Positions 40,454-48,406 of a stretch of DNA of 64,000 nucleotides are shown here, piece by piece; within the stretch, counting starts at the first letter, position 1; each line of letters begins with the position of its first letter. Location of the stretch: contig NZ_JACBZY010000001.1 of NCBI RefSeq assembly GCF_013408685.1, positions 372,001-436,000 of the forward strand, read 5' to 3'. Source of the stretch: Schumannella luteola (GTDB lineage: Bacteria > Actinomycetota > Actinomycetes > Actinomycetales > Microbacteriaceae). The notes below the pieces were generated by a model. The model did not search any database. It was not told where the DNA came from and worked only from the letters and a program-made list of their open reading frames with translations. The translations under genes and the position numbers were made by a program.

Positions 40454-41448
40454 CAGAGTCCGTTCTCCGTGGTGCTGGTGGTGGTCGTGCTGTCGGCGGC
40501 GCCGGCCGCGCCGGGCTCGTCGCCGACGGAGGCGCTCGTGTAGGGCAGGCGGTTGTCGCGCTCCTGGCCGTCCCAGGTGCCGCGGATCCATCCGTGGGCC
40601 GGGTCGTCGGTGATGTTCCAGACGCGCTCCGGGTCGGGGCCGGCCATGACGTTGAAGTAGTAGAGGTCGTAGCCCGGGGCTGCGGCGGCGGGGCCGTGGT
40701 AGCCGTAGGGGACGAGGGCGACATCGCCGGTGCGCACGAGTCCGGCGATGTCGATCTCACCAGCGGGTGAGCTGTAGGCCGCGAACAGACCGAAGGGATC
40801 GGACTGCTCGGGACGGGCGAGGCCGCGGGCGACGTCGGACTCGAAGTAGTAGATCTCCTCGAGTCGCGACTCCACCCCGGGGATCGCCTGGTCGTGCTTG
40901 TGCGCGGGGAACGACGACCAGTTCTCGCTGGGCGTGATCACCTCGCACACGATGAGCTTCTGCGCGCGCAGGCCCCCGGGAACGCCGAAGTTGTGCACCT
41001 GGCGGCTGGATGCTCCGGCGCCGCGCTGCTCGACGGGCACGTCGGCGGCGCGGATGACCTGCACCGGGATCTGCTCGGTCGCGGGCGCCTCGGCGACGGC
41101 GACGCGGCCGGTGCCGCTGATCGACGCGGTCACGCCGACGCCGAGGTAGACGACGTCGCCGGGGCCGTGGAAGACGCCGATGCGGTGGGCGAGCTCGATG
41201 GTGTTCTGCGCACCGGTCGGGCCCTCCGCATCCTCGCCGCCGTCATGCGTGACGGTGAGGGTGCCCTCGAGCGGAACCACCATCCGCTCGAGGGCACCAG
41301 CGGGCAGCTCCAGCGCTGTGGAGCCGTCGAGCACGCCGATCCGCAGGCCGGTGTGCTGCCAGCCGGGAAGGGTGTCGTCGACGACCGACTCCCAGCCGTC
41401 GCGCGCGAGGTCGCCGCGTCGGTGGAGCCAGCGGGTGCTGCCGGTCAT
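40453..41448 (-). CDS. iolB: 5-deoxy-glucuronate isomerase
   Basis: 331 residues from ATG 41448. A bicupin; the metal-binding His/Glu set lies in FPAHKHDQAIP and LEEIYYFES and the C-terminal VPYGYHGPAAAAPGYDLYYFNVMAG. It isomerises 5-deoxy-glucuronate to 5-dehydro-2-deoxy-gluconate. The last about 30 residues (Ala/Thr-rich) extend beyond the fold. Overlaps iolD by TGATG. Confidence 0.95.
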   Translation of the reverse strand: MTGSTRWLHRRGDLARDGWESVVDDTLPGWQHTGLRIGVLDGSTALELPAGALERMVVPLEGTLTVTHDGGEDAEGPTGAQNTIELAHRIGVFHGPGDVVYLGVGVTASISGTGRVAVAEAPATEQIPVQVIRAADVPVEQRGAGASSRQVHNFGVPGGLRAQKLIVCEVITPSENWSSFPAHKHDQAIPGVESRLEEIYYFESDVARGLARPEQSDPFGLFAAYSSPAGEIDIAGLVRTGDVALVPYGYHGPAAAAPGYDLYYFNVMAGPDPERVWNITDDPAHGWIRGTWDGQERDNRLPYTSASVGDEPGAAGAADSTTTTSTTENGL

Positions 41449-41487
41449 GTGGTGCTCCTGAAGTGCTTGGTCGTGCTGGTGGTGGAT

Positions 41488-41514
41488 GCGCGGGGCCCGA
41501 TGCGGACCCCGCGC
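41488..41514 (-). terminator. Hairpin between iolA and iolB
   Basis: GCGCGGGG (41488-41495) pairs perfectly with CCCCGCGC (41507-41514). It sits in the 85-base gap between the iolA stop (41534) and the iolB start (41448), a likely partial terminator or mRNA-processing point inside the operon. Confidence 0.5.
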
Positions 41515-41533
41515 CGTCCTGTTCGGTCTTCTC

Positions 41534-43033
41534 TCAGTTCTGGGGGAAGCCGAGGTTGATGCCGCCGTGCGACGGGTCGAGCCAGCGGCTCGTGATGGCC
41601 TTCTCCTGGGTGAAGAAGTCGAAGCCGGCGGGGCCGTAGGCCTTGTTCGCACCGAACAGCGAGTCCTTCCAGCCGCCGAAGGAGTAGTACGCCACCGGCA
41701 CGGGGATCGGCACGTTGATGCCGATCATGCCGACCTGGATCTCGGTCTGGAAGCGGCGGGCGGCGCCGCCGTCGTTGGTGAAGATCGCGGTGCCGTTGCC
41801 GAACTGGCCCGAGTTGATGAGCTCGACGCCCTCCTCGTACGACTGCACGCGCACGACGCTGAGCACCGGCCCGAAGATCTCCTCGGTGTAGGCGCGGCTC
41901 GTGGTGGGCACGTTGTCGAGCAGGGTCGGTCCGAGCCAGAAGCCGTCGGCCTCGCCGTCGACCTCGATGCCGCGGCCGTCGACGACGACCTTCGCGCCAT
42001 CCTGCTCGGCGATCTCAATGTAGCCGGCGACCTTGTCGCGGTGCGCCTCGGTGACCAGCGGGCCCATGTCGGGCTCGCGGCGGCCGTCGCCGATGCGCAG
42101 CTTCGAGATGCGCTCGGTGATCTTCTCGATCAGGTCATCCGCGACGGGCTCCACGGCCAGGAGGACCGAGACCGCCATGCACCGCTCACCCGCGGAGCCG
42201 AAGCCGGCGTTGATCGCGGAGTCGGCGACGAGGTCGAGGTCGGCATCCGGGAGGACCAGCATGTGGTTCTTCGCACCGCCGAGGGCCTGCACGCGCTTGC
42301 CGTTCTTCGCCGCGGTCTCGTAGATGTACTGCGCGATCGGGGTCGAGCCGACGAACGAGATCGAGCGCACCTCGGGGGCGTTCAGCAGGCCGTCGACGGC
42401 GAGCTTGTCACCCTGGAGCACGTTGAAGACGCCGTCCGGCAGGCCGGCTTCCTTCCACAGCTCCGCCAGCCACAGCGCCGCCGACGGGTCCTTCTCGCTG
42501 GGCTTCAGGATCACCGTGTTGCCCGCCGCGATCGCGATCGGGAAGAACCACAGCGGCACCATCGCCGGGAAGTTGAAGGGCGAGATGATCCCGACGACAC
42601 CGAGGGGCTGCTTGATCGAGTACACATCCACACCCGTCGAGACGTTCGAGGAGTAGCCGCCCTTGATCAGGTGCGGGAACCCCGTCGCGAGGTCGACGAC
42701 CTCGAGGCCACGCGCGACCTCGCCGGCGGCGTCGGAGACGACCTTGCCGTGCTCGGAGGTGATGATCTCGGCGAGCTCACGCGAACGGCCGGCGAGCAGC
42801 TCGCGGAACTTGAAGACGATCGTCTGACGCTTGGCCAGCGACAGGTCGCGCCAGGCCGGGAACGCGGCCTGGGCGGCCGCGATCGTGGCGTCGATCTCGG
42901 CCTGGTCGGCGAGCGCGACCGACTTGGTCTGCTTGCCGAGGGCGGGGTCGAAGACGGGGGCGGTGCGACCCGACTTCGACTCGCTGATCGCACCGTTGAT
43001 CCAGTGCTGGACGATGGGCAGGTTCTCGGACAT
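41534..43033 (-). CDS. iolA: Methylmalonate-semialdehyde dehydrogenase (CoA-acylating)
   Basis: 499 residues. The MmsA/IolA features are present: IISPFNFPAMVPLWFFPIA, GNTVILKPSEKDPS, and the nucleophile Cys in GSAGERCMAVSV. It turns malonate semialdehyde (end product of inositol breakdown) into acetyl-CoA and carbon dioxide. It follows the aldolase gene after 42 bases. It is clearly different in sequence from hpaE in this window. Confidence 0.95.
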   Translation of the reverse strand: MSENLPIVQHWINGAISESKSGRTAPVFDPALGKQTKSVALADQAEIDATIAAAQAAFPAWRDLSLAKRQTIVFKFRELLAGRSRELAEIITSEHGKVVSDAAGEVARGLEVVDLATGFPHLIKGGYSSNVSTGVDVYSIKQPLGVVGIISPFNFPAMVPLWFFPIAIAAGNTVILKPSEKDPSAALWLAELWKEAGLPDGVFNVLQGDKLAVDGLLNAPEVRSISFVGSTPIAQYIYETAAKNGKRVQALGGAKNHMLVLPDADLDLVADSAINAGFGSAGERCMAVSVLLAVEPVADDLIEKITERISKLRIGDGRREPDMGPLVTEAHRDKVAGYIEIAEQDGAKVVVDGRGIEVDGEADGFWLGPTLLDNVPTTSRAYTEEIFGPVLSVVRVQSYEEGVELINSGQFGNGTAIFTNDGGAARRFQTEIQVGMIGINVPIPVPVAYYSFGGWKDSLFGANKAYGPAGFDFFTQEKAITSRWLDPSHGGINLGFPQN

Positions 43034-43075
43034 GACTTCCTCAGATACGGGGTGGAACAGAAGAGTGGTGGCAGA

Positions 43076-43963
43076 TCAGACGCGCACGCCGTGCACGAGC
43101 GACGCGGCGTGAGCCACGGCGGTCGCGACGTCGCCGTCGCCGGGGTAGAGCATCGTGCGGCCGAGCACCAGGCCGCGCACACCCGGCAGCGCGAGCGCGC
43201 GCTCCCAGCTGGCGTAGGTCTCGTCGCGGTCGCCCTCGGGGTCGCCGCCGAGCAGCAGCGTCGGCAGCGTGGTCGCCGCCATGACGCGCTCCATGTCGGG
43301 CACGACCGGGATCTTCAGCCAGGAGTAGGCGCTCGTGTTGCCGAGGCCGGACGCGATGGCGACCGAGTTGATGACGGCCTCCGCATCCAGCTGGTTGACG
43401 ATGCGGCCGTCGACCCAGCGGCTGAGGAAGGGCTCGAGCATGATCGGCAGCTTCGCGGCCGCGGCGGCGTCGACCGCGCGGGCCGTGGCCTCGAGGGTCG
43501 CGACCGTGCCGGGGTCGGTCAGGTTGACGCGCACCAGCAGCTTCGCGAAATCGAGGCCGGCGGCGACCATCGCCGGCACGTCGTGGCCGGTGAAGCGGTC
43601 GTCCATCTCGAAGCTGGCGCCGCGCAGGCCGCCGCGGTTCATCGAGCCGACGGCGATCTTGCCGTCGAGCAGGCCGAGCAGCGCGAGGTCGTCGAGCACG
43701 TCGGGCGTGCCGAGCACGCCGTCGACGGCCGGGTTCTCGAGCGCGATCGCCATGTTGGTGAGCAGCTCGTAGCGGTCGGCCATCGCGAGCGGGTCGCTGC
43801 CGACGCCGAGGGCGCCGCGGGCGGGGTGGTCGGCGGCGACGATGAAGAGCTTGCCGTCGCCCTCGAGCAGCTCGCGGCGGCGACGCGTCGCGAAGGCGCG
43901 CGAGACGGCCTCGGGGTCGGTGGCCCGCAGATCGCGCAGGCGGTCGAAGTCGAGGTCGGTCAT
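43076..43963 (-). CDS. Cgl0158-like TIM-barrel aldolase of the iol operon
   Basis: 295 residues from ATG 43963, overlapping the iolC stop by ATGA. The sequence LFIVAADHPARGALGVG, FAKLLVRVNLTDPGTV and KLPIMLEPFLSRWVDG and PTLLLGGDPEGD matches the Cgl0158 (beta/alpha)8 family encoded in corynebacterial inositol clusters. By position it replaces IolJ, the 6-phospho-5-dehydro-2-deoxy-gluconate aldolase that yields malonate semialdehyde and dihydroxyacetone phosphate; no IolJ of the class II type is present in the window. The reaction is inferred. Confidence 0.85.
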   Translation of the reverse strand: MTDLDFDRLRDLRATDPEAVSRAFATRRRRELLEGDGKLFIVAADHPARGALGVGSDPLAMADRYELLTNMAIALENPAVDGVLGTPDVLDDLALLGLLDGKIAVGSMNRGGLRGASFEMDDRFTGHDVPAMVAAGLDFAKLLVRVNLTDPGTVATLEATARAVDAAAAAKLPIMLEPFLSRWVDGRIVNQLDAEAVINSVAIASGLGNTSAYSWLKIPVVPDMERVMAATTLPTLLLGGDPEGDRDETYASWERALALPGVRGLVLGRTMLYPGDGDVATAVAHAASLVHGVRV

Positions 43964-44925
43964 CGGGTCACCCCGGCGAGGATCGCGTCGACCTCGGCGG
44001 TCGTCGGCATCGCGGTGGAGCACTCGAGGCGACCGGCGACGATGGCGCCGGCGACGTTCGCGAAGCGCAGGATGCGCTCCAGGTCCCAGCCCTCGAGCAG
44101 GCCGTGCACGAGCGCGCCGCCGAAGCTGTCGCCGGCGCCGAGGCCGTTGACGACATCCACGAAGTAGGGGGCGACCTCGACGGTCTCGTCACGGGTCTTC
44201 GCGAGCACGCCCTTGGGGCCCTGCTTCACGATCGCGAGCTCGACGCCGCGCTCGAGCAGCGCATCCGCCGCCCGGTGCGGGTCGGTCTCGCCGACGGCGA
44301 TCTCGCACTCCTCGCGGTTGCCGACGGCGACCGTGACGTGTTCGAGGGCGCGCTCGACCTGCTTGGTCGCGTCTTCGCCGGTGGGCCAGAACATCGGCCG
44401 GTAGTCGAGGTCGAGGATCGTCAGCGGCTTGCGCTGGCGGGCCTCCCACGCGGCGAAGTGCGCGCTGCGGCTGGGCTCGCGCGACAGGCCGGTGACCGTC
44501 GCCCAGAAGACACGGGCCCGGTGGATGGCGTCGAGGTCGAGCTCGCCGCCCTTGATGACCAGGTCGGGCGCGATCGGGTCGCGGTAGAAGTAGAGCGGGA
44601 AGTCGTCGGGCGGGAAGATCTCGCAGAAGGTGACCGGGGTGTTGAGCCCGGCGACCGGCGAGACGAACACCGGGTCGACGCCGAGGCGCTGCAGCTCGGT
44701 GTTGACGAAGCGGCCGAAGGGGTCGTCACCGGTGCGGGTGATGACCGAGGTGCTGCGGCCGTGACGCGCGGCGGCGATGGCGACGTTGGTCGCGCTGCCC
44801 CCGAGGTACTTGCCGAAGGTCGAGACGTGCTCGAGGCCGACGCCCGTCTGCAGCGGGTAGATGTCGACACCCACGCGACCGATGGAGATCAGGTCGAAGG
44901 TGGTGGAGGATCGGTTGGCGGTCAT
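43960..44925 (-). CDS. iolC: 5-dehydro-2-deoxygluconokinase
   Basis: 321 residues. A PfkB/ribokinase-type kinase: LISIGRVGVDIYPLQTG, LGGSATNVAIAAARHG, and the ATP/anion-hole GLGAGDSFGGALVHGL with the catalytic Asp. It phosphorylates 5-dehydro-2-deoxy-gluconate. It is the first gene of the iol operon; a TACGACGTCGTA palindrome (44925-44936) covers its start and a promoter lies 40-70 bases upstream. Confidence 0.94.
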   Translation of the reverse strand: MTANRSSTTFDLISIGRVGVDIYPLQTGVGLEHVSTFGKYLGGSATNVAIAAARHGRSTSVITRTGDDPFGRFVNTELQRLGVDPVFVSPVAGLNTPVTFCEIFPPDDFPLYFYRDPIAPDLVIKGGELDLDAIHRARVFWATVTGLSREPSRSAHFAAWEARQRKPLTILDLDYRPMFWPTGEDATKQVERALEHVTVAVGNREECEIAVGETDPHRAADALLERGVELAIVKQGPKGVLAKTRDETVEVAPYFVDVVNGLGAGDSFGGALVHGLLEGWDLERILRFANVAGAIVAGRLECSTAMPTTAEVDAILAGVTR

Positions 44926-44966
44926 ACGACGTCGTACAACTCTCTGCTCGGAGACTCGGTGCGGTT

Positions 44967-44996
44967 CATACTACCCATGACAGTATGTAAGCACAA
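44967..44996 (-). promoter_or_regulatory. iol operon promoter with overlapping operator
   Basis: On the minus strand TTGTGC (-35, 44991-44996) and TAGTAT (-10, 44968-44973) are 17 bases apart. An inverted repeat CATACT-N9-AGTATG (44967-44987) spans the -10 and spacer, a position that would block RNA polymerase. It is a strong candidate for inducer-sensitive repression. Confidence 0.65.
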
Positions 44997-45034
44997 AGTT
45001 TTTTCCTGAATCTCCTCGGCGGCTGAAAGAGCCG

Positions 45035-45061
45035 GTCAGCCCGGGCATCCCGAGGGCTGAC
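45035..45061 (-). terminator. Hairpin after gluconokinase
   Basis: GTCAGCCC (45035-45042) pairs with GGGCTGAC (45054-45061), and GGG-CAT-CCC forms an inner hairpin. It lies between the gluconokinase stop (45074) and the iol promoter. Confidence 0.55.
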
Positions 45062-45073
45062 GACCGCGGCGGA

Positions 45074-45577
45074 TCAGGCCCGCGACGGGCCCAGCCAGCG
45101 CAGCGCCTCGGCGATCAGACCCGGGATCGGATAGGCCACATCCAGGGCGATCGCCCGCTCGTCCGGCGTCGGCGGCTCGAGCGCCGCGAGCTGGGAGTCG
45201 AGCAGCGCGGGCGGCATGAAGTGCCCGCGACGCGCGGCGATCCGCGCGTGCAGCAGCGCCGGATCGCCGAACAGGTAGACCACGCGCAGCGCCGGCGCGA
45301 GTTCGCGCAGCCGATCCCGGTAGACCCGGCGCAGCGCCGAGCAGGCGACGACGACACCGGCCGGCTCACCGTGCGCGAGCGTCGTGCCGACGGCCGTCAG
45401 CCAGGGCGCCCGATCCGCATCATCGAGCGGGATGCCGGCCGCCATCTTGGCGATGTTGACGGGCGGATGCAGCGCATCCCCATCGACGAAGGCGACCCCG
45501 AGCGCCGCAGCCAGCTCGGCGCCGACCGTGCTCTTGCCCGAGCCGCTCACGCCCATGACGACGATCGGCGCGCTCAC
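45074..45577 (-). CDS. gntK: Gluconokinase
   Basis: 167 residues. P-loop GVSGSGKSTVGAELA at the N-terminus, DGDALHPPVNIAKMAAG (substrate region) and CSALRRVYRDRLR are diagnostic of bacterial GntK. It phosphorylates D-gluconate to 6-phosphogluconate. Five tandem 19-base repeats lie immediately upstream of its start. It stands alone, without a permease gene. Confidence 0.93.
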   Translation of the reverse strand: MSAPIVVMGVSGSGKSTVGAELAAALGVAFVDGDALHPPVNIAKMAAGIPLDDADRAPWLTAVGTTLAHGEPAGVVVACSALRRVYRDRLRELAPALRVVYLFGDPALLHARIAARRGHFMPPALLDSQLAALEPPTPDERAIALDVAYPIPGLIAEALRWLGPSRA

Positions 45578-45586
45578 GAGATGATC

Positions 45587-45681
45587 TTCTCAGGAGACGT
45601 CGGCGTTCTCACGGGAGTTCAGCCTTCTCAGGAGACATCAGCCTTCTCAGGAGACATCAGCCTTCTCAGGTGAAGTCAGCG
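45587..45681. repeat. Five tandem 19-base repeats upstream of gluconokinase
   Basis: Units start at 45587, 45606, 45625, 45644 and 45663, each 19 bases; the third and fourth are identical (TTCTCAGGAGACATCAGCC) and the others differ at a few positions. The array fills the gap between the lysR stop (45676-45678) and the gluconokinase start (45577), and the last unit overlaps the lysR stop codon. The array would form the gntK promoter or leader region. Confidence 0.8.
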
Positions 45682-46578
45682 GCCCGGCCGCCAGCGGTAG
45701 CGCGCGATCGCATGCAGCGACTGCACGAGGTCGTCGACCGCCGGGTCGGAGTCGGCGGCGGTGACCGCGCCGATCACCCGGCGCGCATCCGGGTGGTCGA
45801 TCGGAACCTCGACGGCGCCGTCGTCGCCGGAGCCGGCCGGCAGGATCGTGACGCCCGCCCCGGCGGCCGCGAGTCCGCGCGCCACCCGGTAGTCGTCGAC
45901 CTCGTAGGCGCCGGCCGCGGCGTGCTCGCCCGTGATGCGACGGATCGACTCGTGCAGGCCGAAGCCGCGTCCGAGCGCGATCATCTCCTCGCCCGCGAAG
46001 TCGGCCGGACGAGCCGGGCGGTCGAGGGAGGCGAGCGGATGCCCGCGCGGCACGACCAGGAACAGCGGCTCGGAGTAGAGCGGCTCGGTGCGCAGCCCGG
46101 GTTCGTGCGGCGGGTCGGCGACGACGGCGAGGTCGGCCTCGCCGCGGCGCACCGCCTCGAGCAGGCTCTCGCGCGCCCCGTGGATGAGTCGGAACCGCAC
46201 CCCGGGACGCCGCTGCCGGTGCCGGGCGAGCGCCCGCGGCAGGAAGGTCTCGCCGAGGGCCGTCTGATAGGCGACGCGCACGAGCGCCTCGGCCGGCTCG
46301 GCCGCGCTGCGGGCCGCGGCGACGCCGTCGTGCAACAGCTCGAGAGCGTCGGCTCCGGCGTCGGCGAGGGCGCGGCCGGCTTCGGTCAGCTCGACGCCGC
46401 GCCCGCGACGGGCGGTGAGCGGGGCGCCGACCCTCTCGGCGAGACGGGTGAGCGCGCGGCTGGCCGAGGGCTGCGGGATGCCGAGCTCGTCGGCGGCGCC
46501 GGTGACGGTTCCGGTGTGGGCCAGCTCGACGAGCACCTGCACGTCGCCGAGCAGGGTTCGCATGTCACGAGCATCCAT
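45676..46578 (-). CDS. LysR-family transcriptional regulator
   Basis: 300 residues. Winged helix: LVELAHTGTVTGAADELGIPQPSASRALTRLA (residues ~17-48). The effector domain begins near 90 (VRVAYQTALGETFLPRALARH). It is divergent from an MFS transporter whose start is 72 bases away, a common regulator/exporter pair; the inducer would be a substrate of the pump. Its 3' end carries the last of the 19-base repeats. Confidence 0.92.
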   Translation of the reverse strand: MDARDMRTLLGDVQVLVELAHTGTVTGAADELGIPQPSASRALTRLAERVGAPLTARRGRGVELTEAGRALADAGADALELLHDGVAAARSAAEPAEALVRVAYQTALGETFLPRALARHRQRRPGVRFRLIHGARESLLEAVRRGEADLAVVADPPHEPGLRTEPLYSEPLFLVVPRGHPLASLDRPARPADFAGEEMIALGRGFGLHESIRRITGEHAAAGAYEVDDYRVARGLAAAGAGVTILPAGSGDDGAVEVPIDHPDARRVIGAVTAADSDPAVDDLVQSLHAIARYRWRPGR

Positions 46579-46589
46579 GCACTGAGGAT

Positions 46590-46619
46590 ATGACTCGTGA
46601 CCTGATTCGCATTAGTCAT
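46590..46619. promoter_or_regulatory. Inverted repeat between LysR and MFS genes
   Basis: ATGACT (46590-46595) and AGTCAT (46614-46619) are inverted arms separated by 18 bases in the 71-base divergent gap. The spacing is longer than a T-N11-A site, so it may represent two half-sites of a LysR tetramer. Confidence 0.4.
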
Positions 46620-46649
46620 GCACCCAGCGCGTGACTACCGTCGCAGAAC

Positions 46650-47987
46650 GTGCCCTCCGCCCCCGCGACCGACTCCGTGCCCATCCAGCGCACGATGGGC
46701 GATGGCGCCAGCCCCGAGGAGCGCGCCGCCCGCCGCCGCTACCGCCGCATGATGCTCGCGCTGCTCGCGGCCGGCATCGCCACCTTCGCCGAGCTCTACG
46801 CCGTGCAGGGCGTGCTGCCCGAGCTGGCCCGCGACCTGAAGGTCACACCGGCGGATGCGGCGCTCACCGTCTCGGCCGCGACCACCGGGCTCGCGCTCGG
46901 CGTGCTCGGCTGGGCCGGCATCGCCGACCGCATCGGCCGGCTGCTGTCGATGCGCATCGCGGTGCTCGGCGCCGTCGTGCTCGGGCTCGCCGCCTGCGCC
47001 GTGCCCGACCTCGGCACCCTCGTCGGCCTGCGCCTGCTCAGCGGAGCCGTGCTCGGCGCCGTGCCCGTGCTCGCCGTGTCGTACGTGCACGAGAACCTCA
47101 CGGCCCGCCGCGCGGCTGCCGCGGCCGCCGTCTACATCTCGGGCACGACGATCGGCGGCGCCGCCGGCCGTCTCATCGCGGGTCCGCTCGGCGAGCCGCT
47201 GGGATGGCGCGGCGCCCTGCTCGTCGTCGGCGCCGTCAGCCTCGTCGCCGCGCTGGTGTTCATCCTGCTCGCGCCCACCTCCCCCGCCACGCCGCCCGTC
47301 ACCCGCCCGCTCGTGGCGCAGCCGGTCGCCGCCGAGGCGACGCAGGGCGGCGCCGCATCCACCTCGTTCGCGCACCTGACGCAGCGGCAGCGCATCCGCC
47401 GTGCTCTGCGGTTCACCCTGCTGCGGCTCGACGTGCAGGCGCTCCTGCTGACCGGATGCTTCGTCGCCGTCTACAACTTCCTCGCGTTCCGGCTCGAGGC
47501 GGCGCCGTTCCACCTCGACCCGGGCTGGGTGTCGCTGCTGTTCCTCGCCTACGGCGCCGGCACGGTCACCTCGCGGCTCGCCGGCAAGTGGCTGCCGCGC
47601 GTCGGGGCCGAGCGCATCATCCTCGTCGGGCTCGCGGCGCTCATGGCGGGCCTCGCGCTCATGGGCTTCGACAGCGTCGCGATCATCGTCGTCGGGCTGG
47701 TGCTGTTCACCGGCGGGCAGTTCCTCGCCCACGCCTCGGCGGTCGCCGCGACCGGGCGCCGCGCCGATCACGACCACCGCAGCCAGGCGAGCGCGCTCTA
47801 CAACATCGCCTTCTACCTGGGATCGGGCGTCGGCGGATGGGCGCTCGGCCTGGTCTTCCAGCAGCTCGGCTGGACGGCGATGACGCTGACGATCGGCGGC
47901 GTGCTCGTCGCACTCGCGGTGTTCACGGCGACGGGCATCCGCCGCCGCGACACCGGCGCGGCGCTCACGCCCGGTCGTGCAGCGTGA
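46650..47987 (+). CDS. MFS transporter
   Basis: 445 residues from GTG 46650. About twelve membrane helices can be followed; the loop-2 signature is GWAGIADRIGRLLSMRIA. A Thr/Pro/Ala-rich cytoplasmic loop (residues ~215-245) splits the halves. The pattern is that of the CP/YnfM-type exporters. It faces the LysR gene, which probably controls it. Its 3' end overlaps the convergent VOC gene by 23 bases. Confidence 0.9.
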   Translation: MPSAPATDSVPIQRTMGDGASPEERAARRRYRRMMLALLAAGIATFAELYAVQGVLPELARDLKVTPADAALTVSAATTGLALGVLGWAGIADRIGRLLSMRIAVLGAVVLGLAACAVPDLGTLVGLRLLSGAVLGAVPVLAVSYVHENLTARRAAAAAAVYISGTTIGGAAGRLIAGPLGEPLGWRGALLVVGAVSLVAALVFILLAPTSPATPPVTRPLVAQPVAAEATQGGAASTSFAHLTQRQRIRRALRFTLLRLDVQALLLTGCFVAVYNFLAFRLEAAPFHLDPGWVSLLFLAYGAGTVTSRLAGKWLPRVGAERIILVGLAALMAGLALMGFDSVAIIVVGLVLFTGGQFLAHASAVAATGRRADHDHRSQASALYNIAFYLGSGVGGWALGLVFQQLGWTAMTLTIGGVLVALAVFTATGIRRRDTGAALTPGRAA

Positions 47988-48333
47988 TGCGGTAGCCGTC
48001 GGGGTCGGCGAAGGTGAAGGTGCGGCCGAAGGGGCCGTCGATCGGGGCAGCGACGATCTCGTGGCCGTCGGCGGCGAGCGCGTCGTGGATCGCCTGCACC
48101 TCGGTGGCGTGCAGCCAGATGGCGGCGCCGATGCCGGGATGCGGCGCGGCGGCCAGGTCGGTGCCCTCGACGATGTCGCGCAGGGCGAAGGCGATCGGCT
48201 GCGTCGTGAAGACGACGGCGTGCGGCGGGCCGGCGGGCGCGCGTTCGAGGCCGAGGTACTTCTCGTAGAACGCCTGCGACGCGGTGAGGTCGCGCACCTG
48301 CAGGGAGAGGAAGTCGGGTCCGGTGGCGGGCAT
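47965..48333 (-). CDS. VOC-family (glyoxalase/bleomycin-resistance fold) protein
   Basis: 122 residues. DFLSLQVRDLTASQAFYEKYLGL and the C-terminal GRTFTFADPDGYRITLHD form one VOC module with the usual paired beta-alpha-beta-beta-beta units. Members bind metals or small toxic compounds; activity is open. It is divergent from the MarR gene, with two MarR-type palindromes between them, so it is probably the MarR target. Confidence 0.88.
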   Translation of the reverse strand: MPATGPDFLSLQVRDLTASQAFYEKYLGLERAPAGPPHAVVFTTQPIAFALRDIVEGTDLAAAPHPGIGAAIWLHATEVQAIHDALAADGHEIVAAPIDGPFGRTFTFADPDGYRITLHDRA

Positions 48334-48360
48334 GGTGGCTCCTTGAGCTGATCGATTCGC

Positions 48361-48406
48361 GTGTCAGATAGCTGACACGCGAGAACTGTATGTCAGACTA
48401 CTGACA
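48361..48406. promoter_or_regulatory. Twin MarR-type operators
   Basis: GTGTCAG-ATAG-CTGACAC (48361-48378) and TGTCAG-ACTA-CTGACA (48391-48406) are perfect palindromes of the same TGTCAG-N4-CTGACA type, 29 bases centre to centre, in the divergent gap of the VOC and MarR genes. The second abuts the MarR start codon. Confidence 0.8.

Noticed and set aside
41486-44167. A plus-strand frame of about 890 codons across iolA and the aldolase.
   Set aside because: Antisense to three recognised iol genes and without protein-family features.
45587-45681. CRISPR array.
   Set aside because: The 19-base units are directly adjacent without spacers and there are no cas genes.
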